Shown: positions 19,753-28,215 of the stretch, piece after piece
Numbering within the stretch: position 1 is the stretch's first letter
How the letters are laid out: each line of letters begins with the position of its first letter
Source of the DNA: Anthracocystis setariae
Lineage: Eukaryota > Basidiomycota > Ustilaginomycetes > Ustilaginales > Ustilaginaceae
Direction: 5' to 3'
Assembly (NCBI GenBank): GCA_928724745.1
Contig: CAKMXJ010000010.1
Coordinates: 372,001 to 436,000, forward strand
DNA: 64,000 nt
The notes under the pieces: generated by a model
The model's database searches: none
Told to the model about the DNA's origin: nothing
The model's input: the letters and a program-made list of their open reading frames with translations, nothing else
Position numbers and translations under genes: made by a program

Positions 19753-22700
19753 AGCCTGCTGGAAACTCGAACGATATATACTTGAATACTCGATCCCGCT
19801 CCCGAGTCGATTCGATCACCGGAGAACCCGAAAACACCGAAAGAAATTTACCGAACCCGACGTCGGGTTTCGAATACACCGAAGAAATCATGCAATCCAT
19901 CGATGGGGTCCCGCATAATTCTCCCGGATTGCCGAAATTGACACAGGCACGCGACTATTACCAATGGAAGGACCAATGCATCGACATTCTCATGCAAAAG
20001 GGTGCTCGAATCTATGGAATTATTAAGGGGACTCTACCCCGGCCTGAAGCCTCTGACCCCAAATACGGAGAGTGGATTAACGCCAACTTTACCGCTTGCG
20101 GCATGCTACGAAGCAGTCTCTCAAGTGAAATCAAGCACACCATTGCGGATCTTGAAGACGCGCACACAATCTGGAAAACCCTCGAAGAACGGTTCGCTAA
20201 AGCCATGAAATGGCAACTCGAGGAAATGGAGACGGAGCTCAACAGTCTCAAGCAAGATAGACGAACCATCGACGGATTCGTCAGCCGAATCACCGAACTG
20301 TCAGACCAGCTGACCATGGCAGGCGTTACAATTAGCTTCAACAAGAAGTACAGCGTACTAATGAAGGGCCTCCGCAAGGAATATGATAACATCCGAGCAC
20401 AAATCGAGGAGACCTACCGAGCACGCCGAGAGACAAGCGAAATGATCGTCCGAAGGGGCGACAACGAAGTCGAGACCCTGGTTGTCGAGAGTGCCGTCAT
20501 TAACGAGAAGGTCGAGCTCGACAACATCGTTACTCGCCTGCGAAGCGAGGAATTGCGCCTCGGTATCAACGTTCAGGGCATACACCAACGAACCCGGGTC
20601 GGGTCATCGGCATACTATGCCGGACAAGAAAACAAACGGAAGGGTCAACGAAACCCGAAGCGAAACCCCAAGACGAAGCCGAAAACGCCAATCGAGAAGA
20701 TCACTTGCTTCAATTGTCAAGAAAAGGGGCACTATGCGAACAAATGCCCGAAACCCAAGAACCCGACGTCGGGTTCTCAACCGAACACCAAAACTGGTGA
20801 ACCCGGGCGTGATAACGTCTACTCCGCCAGCGAGTTCACACATCCGCGGTCAATGATGTGGTTAATGGACTCGGGTGCCAGTCGACACATCTGTTGTAAC
20901 AAGACTCTATTTTGGGATCTTAAACTCGGTGTGACAATGCGACCCATCTGGGTAGCAAACGAAGTTCCGGTCAAAATCGAAGGACTCGGCACAGTAGACC
21001 TCGAAGTCAACATCGGACGAGGAAAAACAAACCAAATTACATTATCGAATGTGGCATACATCCCATCCTTCGGCGTCAACCTCCTGTCCACAGGTGTAAT
21101 GAGGAAGAAGGTGGAAATTGTAACAAACGACCGCGAGACAGTCGCTCGCACGACGGATGGCAGAATCACATGCAGAGGTGTCCACATTGGACCCCTCACG
21201 TATGTCGATCAAGTCGGCACCGACTTTGCCGGAATGGCGGCCGAACACGAGGCCAACACCACGAATTGGCACAAACGCCTTGGTCATCCTGGCCAAGCAC
21301 GATTGGAAGAGATTGCGAAGGTCGTTCCCCAAGTAACTCTCAATCCACGCACACCCGCAAAGTGTGAGACGTGCCAAATCGGAAAATCACACAAACAGCC
21401 GTTTTCTCGAAACCCGACGTCGGGTTCCACAAAACCCCTGGAACTTGTGCATACCGACGTCGTGGGTCCAATGCCCGACGAAACTCCTCAAGGCCACCGC
21501 TACGCTGTCACATTCATCGACGATTTCTCAAGATTCACCGTCGCTTTCCTACTCACGAGGAAGAGTGAGGTGTATGGTCACTTCCTGGAATACAAAACTA
21601 TGATGGAGAAGCAAACCGGCCAATCGATCAAAAGAATCAGGTCGGACAACGGAGGCGAATACACGAGTAACGAACTTGCAGAGCTACTTCGGGGAAATGG
21701 GATCATCCACGAACACACCGCTCCATACACGCCAGAACAGAACGGGGTTGCAGAACGAATGAATCGCACCCTGTTCGACCTAGCTCGCTGCATGATGATC
21801 CAATCATCCTCACCGTATCATATGTGGGGAGACGCTTTCCTCCACGCAGTCTACCTCAATAACCGATTCCCAACGAAGGGCGCCGGGATGAAGATCCCGA
21901 CCCAATTGTTGCGATCCATCTCACCTGACTTCTCCCTCGCTCGAACGTTTGGATGTGCTGCATGGGCACACGTTCCAGAGGAGAGAAGAGATAAATTGGA
22001 GCCCCGCGCACTAGCATGTGTTTACGTCGGCATCGCTGCAGGAACGAAGGCCTTCAAGTTATATAACGTGGCCGCAGATCGATATATTACAACGGTCCAC
22101 GCAACATTCGACAAAGGGACTTTCCCCTTCTCGTGTGACACCGAAAGTTCAGTGCGGTTCGCGAAACCCGACGTCGGGTTCGCGAACCCGTCCAGAATTG
22201 ACACAACAACGAAGGAAATTGATATTCCCCCTCAGCCAAGTCATCAAAACGCCGCACCTCAACAAAATACATCGGAAGACCCAAATAGCTGGCCCTACCT
22301 TACCCCAGAAGAGAGAGCGGCAGGGATCCAGACTCCACCTGGTTCACCACCAGGCTCACCACGCCTGGACGCGCTCGCAGCCCTCGAAGAAACCGACGCG
22401 GTCGAAAACCCAACGTTGGGATTAGATGATTCGGACCCAATCGGGCTACTCGACGACGAACCACGAACAATCACTCAGGCTTTCCGAAGACCCGACTGGG
22501 AATTATGGAAACAGGCCGTGAACAAGGAACTTGCGTCGCACAAGGACAACAACACCTGGAATCTTGTGACCCCTCCTAAGGACGCAAACGTCATCGGAAG
22601 TCGATGGGTCTTCAAGATCAAGCGAAAAAGCGACGGAACCATCGACAAGTACAAAGCTCGCTTGGTAGCACAGGGATTCGCACAGAAACACGGCATAGAC

Positions 22701-24050
22701 TACGACGAAACCTTCGCACCCGTTGTGAAGCTAGCGACACTCCGTCTGCTCATGATCCTGAGCCTACAAATCGGATTGACTATCTACCAAATGGACGTCG
22801 AGACCGCTTACCTCAATGGCGAAATCGACAAGGATATATACATGCGACCGCCACCTCGAGAACCCGATGCAGATCCTCACTCTCCGGGCCTGCTTTGCAA
22901 ACTAAACAAGTCGCTCTACGGCCTCAAACAAGCTGGCCGTACTTGGTACCAAAAGGCGGATTCTACTTTACGGGGAATGGGTTTTAAGCGCAGTAACCAT
23001 GATTCCGCGCTCTACATCAAAAACCCGACGTCGGGATCCGAAACCCACCCGCTCGTCCTCACACTCTACGTGGATGACATACTCATCTTCGCCCGCTCTA
23101 AACCCCTCGCCGAAACCGTAATGAACGACCTCAGGAAGCACTTCAAGATGACGGGTGGAGAACAGCTTGACTACATTCTAGGCATTCAAGTGAAACAATC
23201 GCCGGACTCCATACACTTGTCCCAAACCAGCTACATCCGACGGCTCCTTCTGACTTACGGCCTGGAGTCAGCCAACATCGTACACACTCCGCTCAACCCG
23301 AGCGCCAACTTGGCAGAAGGTGACCCCCTCTCTTCAGCAGAACATTCGAAGTATAGAAGCATCGTTGGTCAAATCCTTTACATTGCAACGTGCACGCGGC
23401 CAGACATCAGTTACGCTGTACAAAGACTCAGCCGCGAACTTGCAAACCCGCATTCTAATGCCATGGTTCAGGCAAAGCACCTGCTACGTTACCTCAAGGG
23501 AACAGAAACCCACGGTCTGGAATATAGACCTGCCGTCGGGTTTTCAATTCACGACGTAAATCTTGATTTTGGGTCCCTATTTCAAACATTCACCGACGCA
23601 GATCACGCGGGGGACACACTGACTTCGAGATCAACGTCGGGAATTGTTAATACGGTCAACACTATGCCATACAGCTGGATTTCTAAGCTACAGTCCATCA
23701 TCACGGACTCTACAACATACGCCGAATACGTAGCTATGGCTGAAGCAGCAAAGGAAATTACATGGTGCCGCTGGCTGGTCGAAGAACTTGGCCTCAAAGT
23801 CAAGAACCCGACGCAACTCATGGTGGATAACCGCGCGGCCATCGAACTCGCCAAGGAACCCAAGTTTCACAACCGAACCAAGCACTTTCGCCTCAAGTAT
23901 CACATCACTCGATCATACCAAGCAGAAGGATTACTGATCGTAAAACCAGTCTCGACAACGAACCAACTGGCAGACATTCTAACTAAGGCATTGGAAAAGA
24001 ACAAGGTTCAAGCCAACCGCGAGAACCTTCACATACTTCCCACGAACTAA
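19743..24050 (+). CDS. inner copia gag-pol polyprotein
   Basis: An intact 1,435-residue polyprotein. Gag (about 50-260) is followed by one CCHC knuckle (CFNCQEKGHYANKC), the protease site LMDSGASRHI, and the integrase zinc site (HKRLGHPGQ to CETCQIGKSH). The integrase core has HTDVVGP, FIDDFSRFT and RSDNGGEY. The reverse transcriptase has WVFKIKRKSDGTIDKYKARL, MDVETAYLNG and YVDDILIF, and RNase H has TDADHAGDTLTSRSTSG and VDNRAAIELA. The peptide NPTSG(S/F), or KPDVGF in another frame, recurs at several points because the AACCCGACGTCGGG palindrome is embedded in the coding DNA. The start at 19743 lies in the PBS; the next in-frame ATG (19890) is an alternative. No frameshift or stop was seen. 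Confidence 0.92.
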   Translation: MSPKPAGNSNDIYLNTRSRSRVDSITGEPENTERNLPNPTSGFEYTEEIMQSIDGVPHNSPGLPKLTQARDYYQWKDQCIDILMQKGARIYGIIKGTLPRPEASDPKYGEWINANFTACGMLRSSLSSEIKHTIADLEDAHTIWKTLEERFAKAMKWQLEEMETELNSLKQDRRTIDGFVSRITELSDQLTMAGVTISFNKKYSVLMKGLRKEYDNIRAQIEETYRARRETSEMIVRRGDNEVETLVVESAVINEKVELDNIVTRLRSEELRLGINVQGIHQRTRVGSSAYYAGQENKRKGQRNPKRNPKTKPKTPIEKITCFNCQEKGHYANKCPKPKNPTSGSQPNTKTGEPGRDNVYSASEFTHPRSMMWLMDSGASRHICCNKTLFWDLKLGVTMRPIWVANEVPVKIEGLGTVDLEVNIGRGKTNQITLSNVAYIPSFGVNLLSTGVMRKKVEIVTNDRETVARTTDGRITCRGVHIGPLTYVDQVGTDFAGMAAEHEANTTNWHKRLGHPGQARLEEIAKVVPQVTLNPRTPAKCETCQIGKSHKQPFSRNPTSGSTKPLELVHTDVVGPMPDETPQGHRYAVTFIDDFSRFTVAFLLTRKSEVYGHFLEYKTMMEKQTGQSIKRIRSDNGGEYTSNELAELLRGNGIIHEHTAPYTPEQNGVAERMNRTLFDLARCMMIQSSSPYHMWGDAFLHAVYLNNRFPTKGAGMKIPTQLLRSISPDFSLARTFGCAAWAHVPEERRDKLEPRALACVYVGIAAGTKAFKLYNVAADRYITTVHATFDKGTFPFSCDTESSVRFAKPDVGFANPSRIDTTTKEIDIPPQPSHQNAAPQQNTSEDPNSWPYLTPEERAAGIQTPPGSPPGSPRLDALAALEETDAVENPTLGLDDSDPIGLLDDEPRTITQAFRRPDWELWKQAVNKELASHKDNNTWNLVTPPKDANVIGSRWVFKIKRKSDGTIDKYKARLVAQGFAQKHGIDYDETFAPVVKLATLRLLMILSLQIGLTIYQMDVETAYLNGEIDKDIYMRPPPREPDADPHSPGLLCKLNKSLYGLKQAGRTWYQKADSTLRGMGFKRSNHDSALYIKNPTSGSETHPLVLTLYVDDILIFARSKPLAETVMNDLRKHFKMTGGEQLDYILGIQVKQSPDSIHLSQTSYIRRLLLTYGLESANIVHTPLNPSANLAEGDPLSSAEHSKYRSIVGQILYIATCTRPDISYAVQRLSRELANPHSNAMVQAKHLLRYLKGTETHGLEYRPAVGFSIHDVNLDFGSLFQTFTDADHAGDTLTSRSTSGIVNTVNTMPYSWISKLQSIITDSTTYAEYVAMAEAAKEITWCRWLVEELGLKVKNPTQLMVDNRAAIELAKEPKFHNRTKHFRLKYHITRSYQAEGLLIVKPVSTTNQLADILTKALEKNKVQANRENLHILPTN

Positions 24051-24279
24051 GAAAACCCGACGACGGGTTTCCTTTTCCACAGATTAATCATCAAGATCCG
24101 TACATGTACAAATTCGACCCGACGCGCTTTCCCTGAAAAACATCAAAAACAACACAAAACATCCGAACAAGACAAACACCGAAAAATAACAATAAAAGCC
24201 AACAAAATAATTGGACCCTGCATGAACACGCGACCCAAGATACAGCAACACCCCTCGGATCACAGAACCCGACGTCGGG
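19854..24279. repeat. dispersed palindrome array AACCCGACGTCGGG(TT/AT)
   Basis: Exact AACCCGACGTCGGG copies inside the element body start at 19854, 20760, 21411, 22165, 23022 and 24266. LTR copies start at 19000, 19615, 26092 and 26707. Variants are at 19153 and 26245 (AACCCGCGGTCGGGTT), 22407 (AACCCAACGTTGGG), and 24054 (AACCCGACGACGGGTT). Half-copies occur near 19526, 20591, 23531 and 24118. The core contains CCG-N4-CGG. I saw none of these in the outer element or in host DNA of the window. Confidence 0.9.
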
Positions 24280-24624
24280 ATTTCATGTCCAGCACGAAAC
24301 CTCGAAACTCAAGACCGGATAACCAAAAATTACAAATAAATTACCGCTAACACCACAGTCACTTATATGTCACATTGCGCAATCACATCCACCGAGATGA
24401 AACGCGGCGCATCCGACAACACTCTCTATCGGGTCATAAGACCCGACATCTGGCCCTCACTACATGCTGCGCCAACTGCGGAACAGAACGAACAAAGCGT
24501 TACCAAACAAAGGATTGGGATAGAAGCGCGGATCGAAGATACAACCCTCAGCACGCTCTCCCATACACTCCGCACTCATACCTCTCTCACCACCACCACA
24601 GACAACACCACTACTCATCAAACG
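24051..24624 (+). other. inner element spacer between pol and accessory gene
   Basis: An A/C-rich spacer with two palindrome copies (variant 24054-24069, exact 24266-24279) and a GGGTC-ATAA-GACCC inverted repeat near 24432. It ends in a CA/CT-rich leader (CCACCACCACAGACAACACC, then ACTACTCATCAAACG) before the ATG at 24625. The leader resembles the one before the outer element's accessory gene. The frame is open further upstream to 24367, so a longer N terminus is possible. Confidence 0.5.
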
Positions 24625-25905
24625 ATGGGGAAACGACTTTCCCAGGCCAAGAAGAACGCTCTTGCCAAGGCAAACGAAGCCAGGCGAAGGAGAGCCGCCA
24701 ATGCCGCCAACGCGGCCAACGAAAATGTTTCCCCCGTCGCCAGTGTCGCCATCGATATCGACAACTCCACCAACAACATCGATGCCAACGGACCTACAAC
24801 GACGACCTCCACCCTCGCCTCTCCCCCAGATGAACAAGAAGAAGCGATGGAAGTGGACGAGCAACCAACACCGCCAACAGGTGAGGATTCACACCAGCAA
24901 CACAGCCTGCCCACTGTCAACAACGACATGGTAATGGACGACCCTCCTCAAGACCCCGAACTAGCTGGCCCTTGCAACCCCAACGCCAATCGAGAAGGCG
25001 ATGGCGACCACCCTTCATCGTCCGCGCCATGCGGGGCCGGCCGCACTCTTCGCCTCCGCAGTAGACCGCTCCCTGCGTTGAGGCCATCCACCTCAGTCTC
25101 CCGAGAGGAAGCACCACCAGAAGAAAGACCACTCTTCCTTCACTCGGACGATCCCCTCGCCGACGGCGACTTCGAGATGGATCCAAGCTTTAATCAAGGG
25201 TTCACGAGCGATGGGACGGAACGAAGCATCACCACCCGCAGGAACAGCTCAACAGTCACCTCCCGAGCAATCGAGCTCGTGGAGTCCACATCTTCCCTTC
25301 CCCGCCGTAGGATTGTAGGCGCTGCCGCCGCCGCCGTAGCAACTTCCGAGGCCAACCTCCATGCCGACGAAGTACAACCCGCTGGCGGATCGACGGAACA
25401 CCCCCTCCCCGCGCACCTGGCATGGTCTGGGGCGATCATCCCGGGGGTTCCACCTTCAAAACAGAAACGGTTCGTAGTCCCAGCTGGAGTTGTGCTGAAT
25501 TCTCGACGGCACTTCACTCCACTGGACCAAGAACCTCATCCAGCCCTCAAGATCGTCGAACCCGGCTGCCAGGAGTGCCGTCTTATCGGAGTACACTGTT
25601 CTTTCGGCGCCGGAGTGAATCATCAAGGCAAAAGACGAGATCCCGACCGCGGGTCTTGCGATCACTGTATGGTGATCTCGAAGCCTTGCCGAGGACTAGG
25701 ATACGAAGGGAAGAGGACCAAGAAGCTCATGGTCATTGACAAACTCCGAGGAAAACTCGACGAAGCTAGGGAAATTTGCATCGATACAATAGTCGCATCA
25801 AGAACCGGGAAACCACTTCCAAAGAAGTGGGATCCCTCCTACTTCATCAAACTCGTAGGACAGGCCGAAGAACTGATCAAGAAACGCGAGGCTCCAGGCC
25901 CTTGA
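24625..25905 (+). CDS. inner element accessory protein with Zn2Cys6-like cysteine cluster
   Basis: A 426-residue protein (from ATG 24625) encoded between pol and the 3' LTR. The N terminus is basic (MGKRLSQAKKNALAKANEARRRR), followed by a long low-complexity Thr/Pro/Asn/Glu-rich region. The C-terminal third holds CQECRLIGVHC, a 19-residue basic spacer and CDHCMVISKPC (from residue 315), that is C-x2-C-x6-C-x19-C-x2-C-x6-C. The basic RTKKLMVIDKLRGKLDEA helix follows. The six-cysteine layout resembles fungal Zn2Cys6 DNA-binding domains, but the central loop is longer than usual. It is not an Env or other retroviral protein. A DNA-binding role in the nucleus is inferred, not shown. An alternative start at 24367 in the same frame would add 86 residues. 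Confidence 0.75.
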   Translation: MGKRLSQAKKNALAKANEARRRRAANAANAANENVSPVASVAIDIDNSTNNIDANGPTTTTSTLASPPDEQEEAMEVDEQPTPPTGEDSHQQHSLPTVNNDMVMDDPPQDPELAGPCNPNANREGDGDHPSSSAPCGAGRTLRLRSRPLPALRPSTSVSREEAPPEERPLFLHSDDPLADGDFEMDPSFNQGFTSDGTERSITTRRNSSTVTSRAIELVESTSSLPRRRIVGAAAAAVATSEANLHADEVQPAGGSTEHPLPAHLAWSGAIIPGVPPSKQKRFVVPAGVVLNSRRHFTPLDQEPHPALKIVEPGCQECRLIGVHCSFGAGVNHQGKRRDPDRGSCDHCMVISKPCRGLGYEGKRTKKLMVIDKLRGKLDEAREICIDTIVASRTGKPLPKKWDPSYFIKLVGQAEELIKKREAPGP

Positions 25906-26030
25906 AACAGATTCGCTCAAGCGTCTGGATCTAATGCTTCGGGTCCTTAAGACCCGCCGTGAATCCCATCGTCCTGTCATGTGAATGATTGATTGTGAAT
26001 GAAGTGTGTGAAGTGTTCAACGCGGGGGAC

Positions 26031-26830
26031 TGTTGGAACCTAGAGTTCCCCATACCGTCTCACACTTAGAACATTTCACCCTTCGACCATAAACCCGACG
26101 TCGGGATTTGCAATCCGCATGCGGGACTTAGTCTCCCAACGAGATTCAATTAATCACGACGCGACTTATTGCAAATCAAGGAATTCCCACACACACGCCC
26201 AAGACACACGGTCCAAGACAAGAGGTTCGAAACATCGTCTCAAAAACCCGCGGTCGGGTTTTATGATTCCGGATGCGTTCTCAAGCAGAGACCACGGATT
26301 CTCCCTATACGACCAGAAGGCGCATCCCACAGCGAAAGATCGGTACAGACGACCAAGTAAGTGGGTTTACGCTATAGGTATCATAGCATTCACCAAAGAA
26401 CGTTCAGTGCGAACGCAAGGGAGCATCATCGCGAACACAACATGTATATAAACACCTCCTCGTCATGACTCGTTAGTGTCTTTGGAATACATCGAATCTT
26501 TCCCCCATTTACTCTTACCATACCTTCTCTCCGACAACTCGTCGAGTAGTCATCAAAGTACTTATAGTATTTATCGTTCAAGCTTCCTACCTCTGCGAAG
26601 ACGACGTGAGCGTACGAAACCCGACGTGGATCTTTGGAATAACAACAAAGATAACGTTCGGACATCCTAAGACTTCCGGGATTCTAACAAACCCGCAGTT
26701 TGTCAGAACCCGACGTCGGGATTGATCACCCGACGCCTACTTCCGTAAGTCACGCTCAAAAGCCATAATTAACTACTTATTCTTGGCTTTGCCGTAAGGC
26801 CGTTATTCCTCATCTGCCATTATTTTCACA
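26031..26830 (+). repeat. 3' LTR of inner copia element
   Basis: 800 bp, matching 18939-19738 except C at 26050 for G at 18958. It carries palindrome copies at 26092-26105 and 26707-26720. A purine tract CGCGGGGGAC lies just before it. Confidence 0.95.
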
Positions 26831-26835
26831 TGGGA

Positions 26836-27404
26836 ATGACGGAGGACAGGACCCGGAAGAAAAGTGCCAAACTTGTAGAGTAGGAAGGCACCGATGTCAG
26901 CATCCGGCAAAGGTGGTCAAGCGGGGAAGTCGTAGCACTAAGTGTTTTCGTTGCTACAAGAAGAAGAGACCCTGCTCGCTAGACACCAATGTCCGTTCCC
27001 TGAACTCACGAAGAACTCAACTCGACAAGGCTCGCCGTCAGGGAGAGCTTCGGGCGGCAAGGAACGACTTCGAATCAACGATGCGAACGCTGCGCGCCGA
27101 AGACACTGCCCTCAATGCTACCATCGAGAATCTCCGGACCACTGGAGAGAGGACAATGCAGATGCTCGAGGACTACATTGGTTTTGACTATCAACTCCGA
27201 CTACTAATCCAACAACTCAGCGTACATTGGTTCGAGGGAAATAACGAAATGCTCGGGCAATACTTCGACTTTCTCGCTAGATACGATCTCTGCGAACCCC
27301 TGGACGACGAAGACTTGGAGCGCGAGCATGACCCCGAAGTCGTAGTCACGCGAGTCATGGAGAATCCGAATGCGTTCCCAGATACCAGCGACAACGAAGA
27401 ATAA
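26836..27404 (+). pseudogene. outer element accessory gene, 3' part (Zn2Cys6-like cluster and coiled coil)
   Basis: Continues the frame of 18677-18938, giving a 276-residue product. Just after the break come CQTCRVGRHRC, a 15-residue basic spacer and CFRCYKKKRPC (residues about 98-134): C-x2-C-x6-C-x15-C-x2-C-x6-C. The first half also satisfies the Zn2Cys6 preference for basic residues after the second cysteine (C-R-x2-R-x2-C). A heptad-like Leu/Arg/Glu-rich helix (about 145-220) follows and could mediate dimerisation, as in many zinc-cluster regulators. The C terminus is acidic. The host-like alternative, an internal GTG start at 26913, would remove half the cluster and is unlikely. Confidence 0.75.
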
Positions 27405-27508
27405 GTACAAAAACAGTTTCAAATCCCGTTCCCAGAATCCTTCCCCTGTTACGAAGTCCGCCACTCAAGTTTCAAGCGATCATATCGATGTCGCAACACT
27501 CTTTGCCT

Positions 27509-27519
27509 CGAAGGGGGAG
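27509..27519 (+). other. polypurine tract of outer copia element
   Basis: CGAAGGGGGAG directly precedes the 3' LTR, the expected place for plus-strand priming. Confidence 0.8.
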
Positions 27520-27758
27520 TGTTAAGAATTGTCTCGAGTCAAAGAATAAAATCCCACAAAATATGTTAGTTCACGATAGTTTCCCCGATCCACATTTTCG
27601 ATATGCGATATGCGACATGCGATATGCACCAGCGACTTCACTACAATATGCGGTATGCTACAGCACAGACGTCGCAACCTCAATTTTGTATATAAGTTGG
27701 TCAGATTCACGTATTTTAGCAGCCGAAATTTTAGTTAGTTTCTCATTTATTTTTCACA
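27520..27758 (+). repeat. 3' LTR of outer copia element
   Basis: 239 bp, reads identical to 12360-12598, and is followed by the GGCTC duplication at 27759-27763. Confidence 0.94.
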
Positions 27759-27763
27759 GGCTC

Positions 27764-28215
27764 GCTCCTGCCAGTGGAGGCGGCGAATTATCCTTGCACG
27801 CTGTAAGCCCGTGGAGAAAAGCAGCTCTGAATCACAAATCCCCTGGGTAAACTGGCGCTGAAAACGCAGTTCGGATTGCCACTAGACACGAGAAGAGAAG
27901 CATGTAGCCAGAGTGAGTGGCAGGAATGCAAAGACAGATAAGGACACGCCAATCCTCGAGCAAGTTGGCCCGTATCTTTGTTGTAGACCGATAAATGCGA
28001 CAGGCGGGCTCGACGTCACGAGGCCGGAAAAATTAGAGGTTGCAAGGACACCACATAGCAAAATTTAAAATTTTGGTCTGTGCGAACAGCTTATCTTCCA
28101 TCAGAGGTTGGCACTTGAGCTTCGCAATCAAACAGTGGCGGTTTGTGTTTCTTGTCGAACAGGAACGGCTTTCTTCCTTACCTCCAACAGCCTCTCATCG
28201 TATACCCTATTCGCC
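27764..28215. other. intergenic, upstream of dipeptidase gene
   Basis: Promoter side of the Dug1-like gene; no other gene seen. Confidence 0.5.

Larger units (their letters stand above)
18939..26830 (+). mobile_element. inner Ty1/copia LTR retrotransposon with accessory gene and palindrome array
   Basis: A complete 7,892-bp element: 800-bp LTRs (TGTTGG...TTCACA), PBS, an uninterrupted gag-pol of 1,435 codons, a downstream accessory gene, a purine tract (CGCGGGGGAC) before the 3' LTR, and TGGGA duplications. The LTRs differ at one visible base (G at 18958, C at 26050), so insertion is recent. All parts look intact and it may still be active. It differs from the outer element in LTR length and sequence but shares the PBS type and gene order. 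Confidence 0.95.
12360..27758 (+). mobile_element. outer Ty1/copia LTR retrotransposon with two nested insertions
   Basis: A 15,399-bp block bounded by 239-bp LTRs (TGTTAAG...TTCACA) that I read as identical, and by GGCTC duplications. After subtracting the 1,113-bp insert in pol and the 7,892-bp copia element (each with one 5-bp TSD), the original element is about 6.4 kb. It holds LTR, half-tRNA-type PBS, gag-pol, a 720-bp spacer, an accessory gene, a polypurine tract (about 27509-27519) and the 3' LTR. Identical LTRs imply recent integration. It is inserted between the TRAPPC2L and Dug1-like genes. Confidence 0.93.

Noticed and set aside
24367..24624. Upstream extension of the inner accessory protein
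   Set aside because: The frame is open, but the sequence reads like a CA/CT-rich leader and the ATG at 24625 has the better context; kept only as an alternative start.
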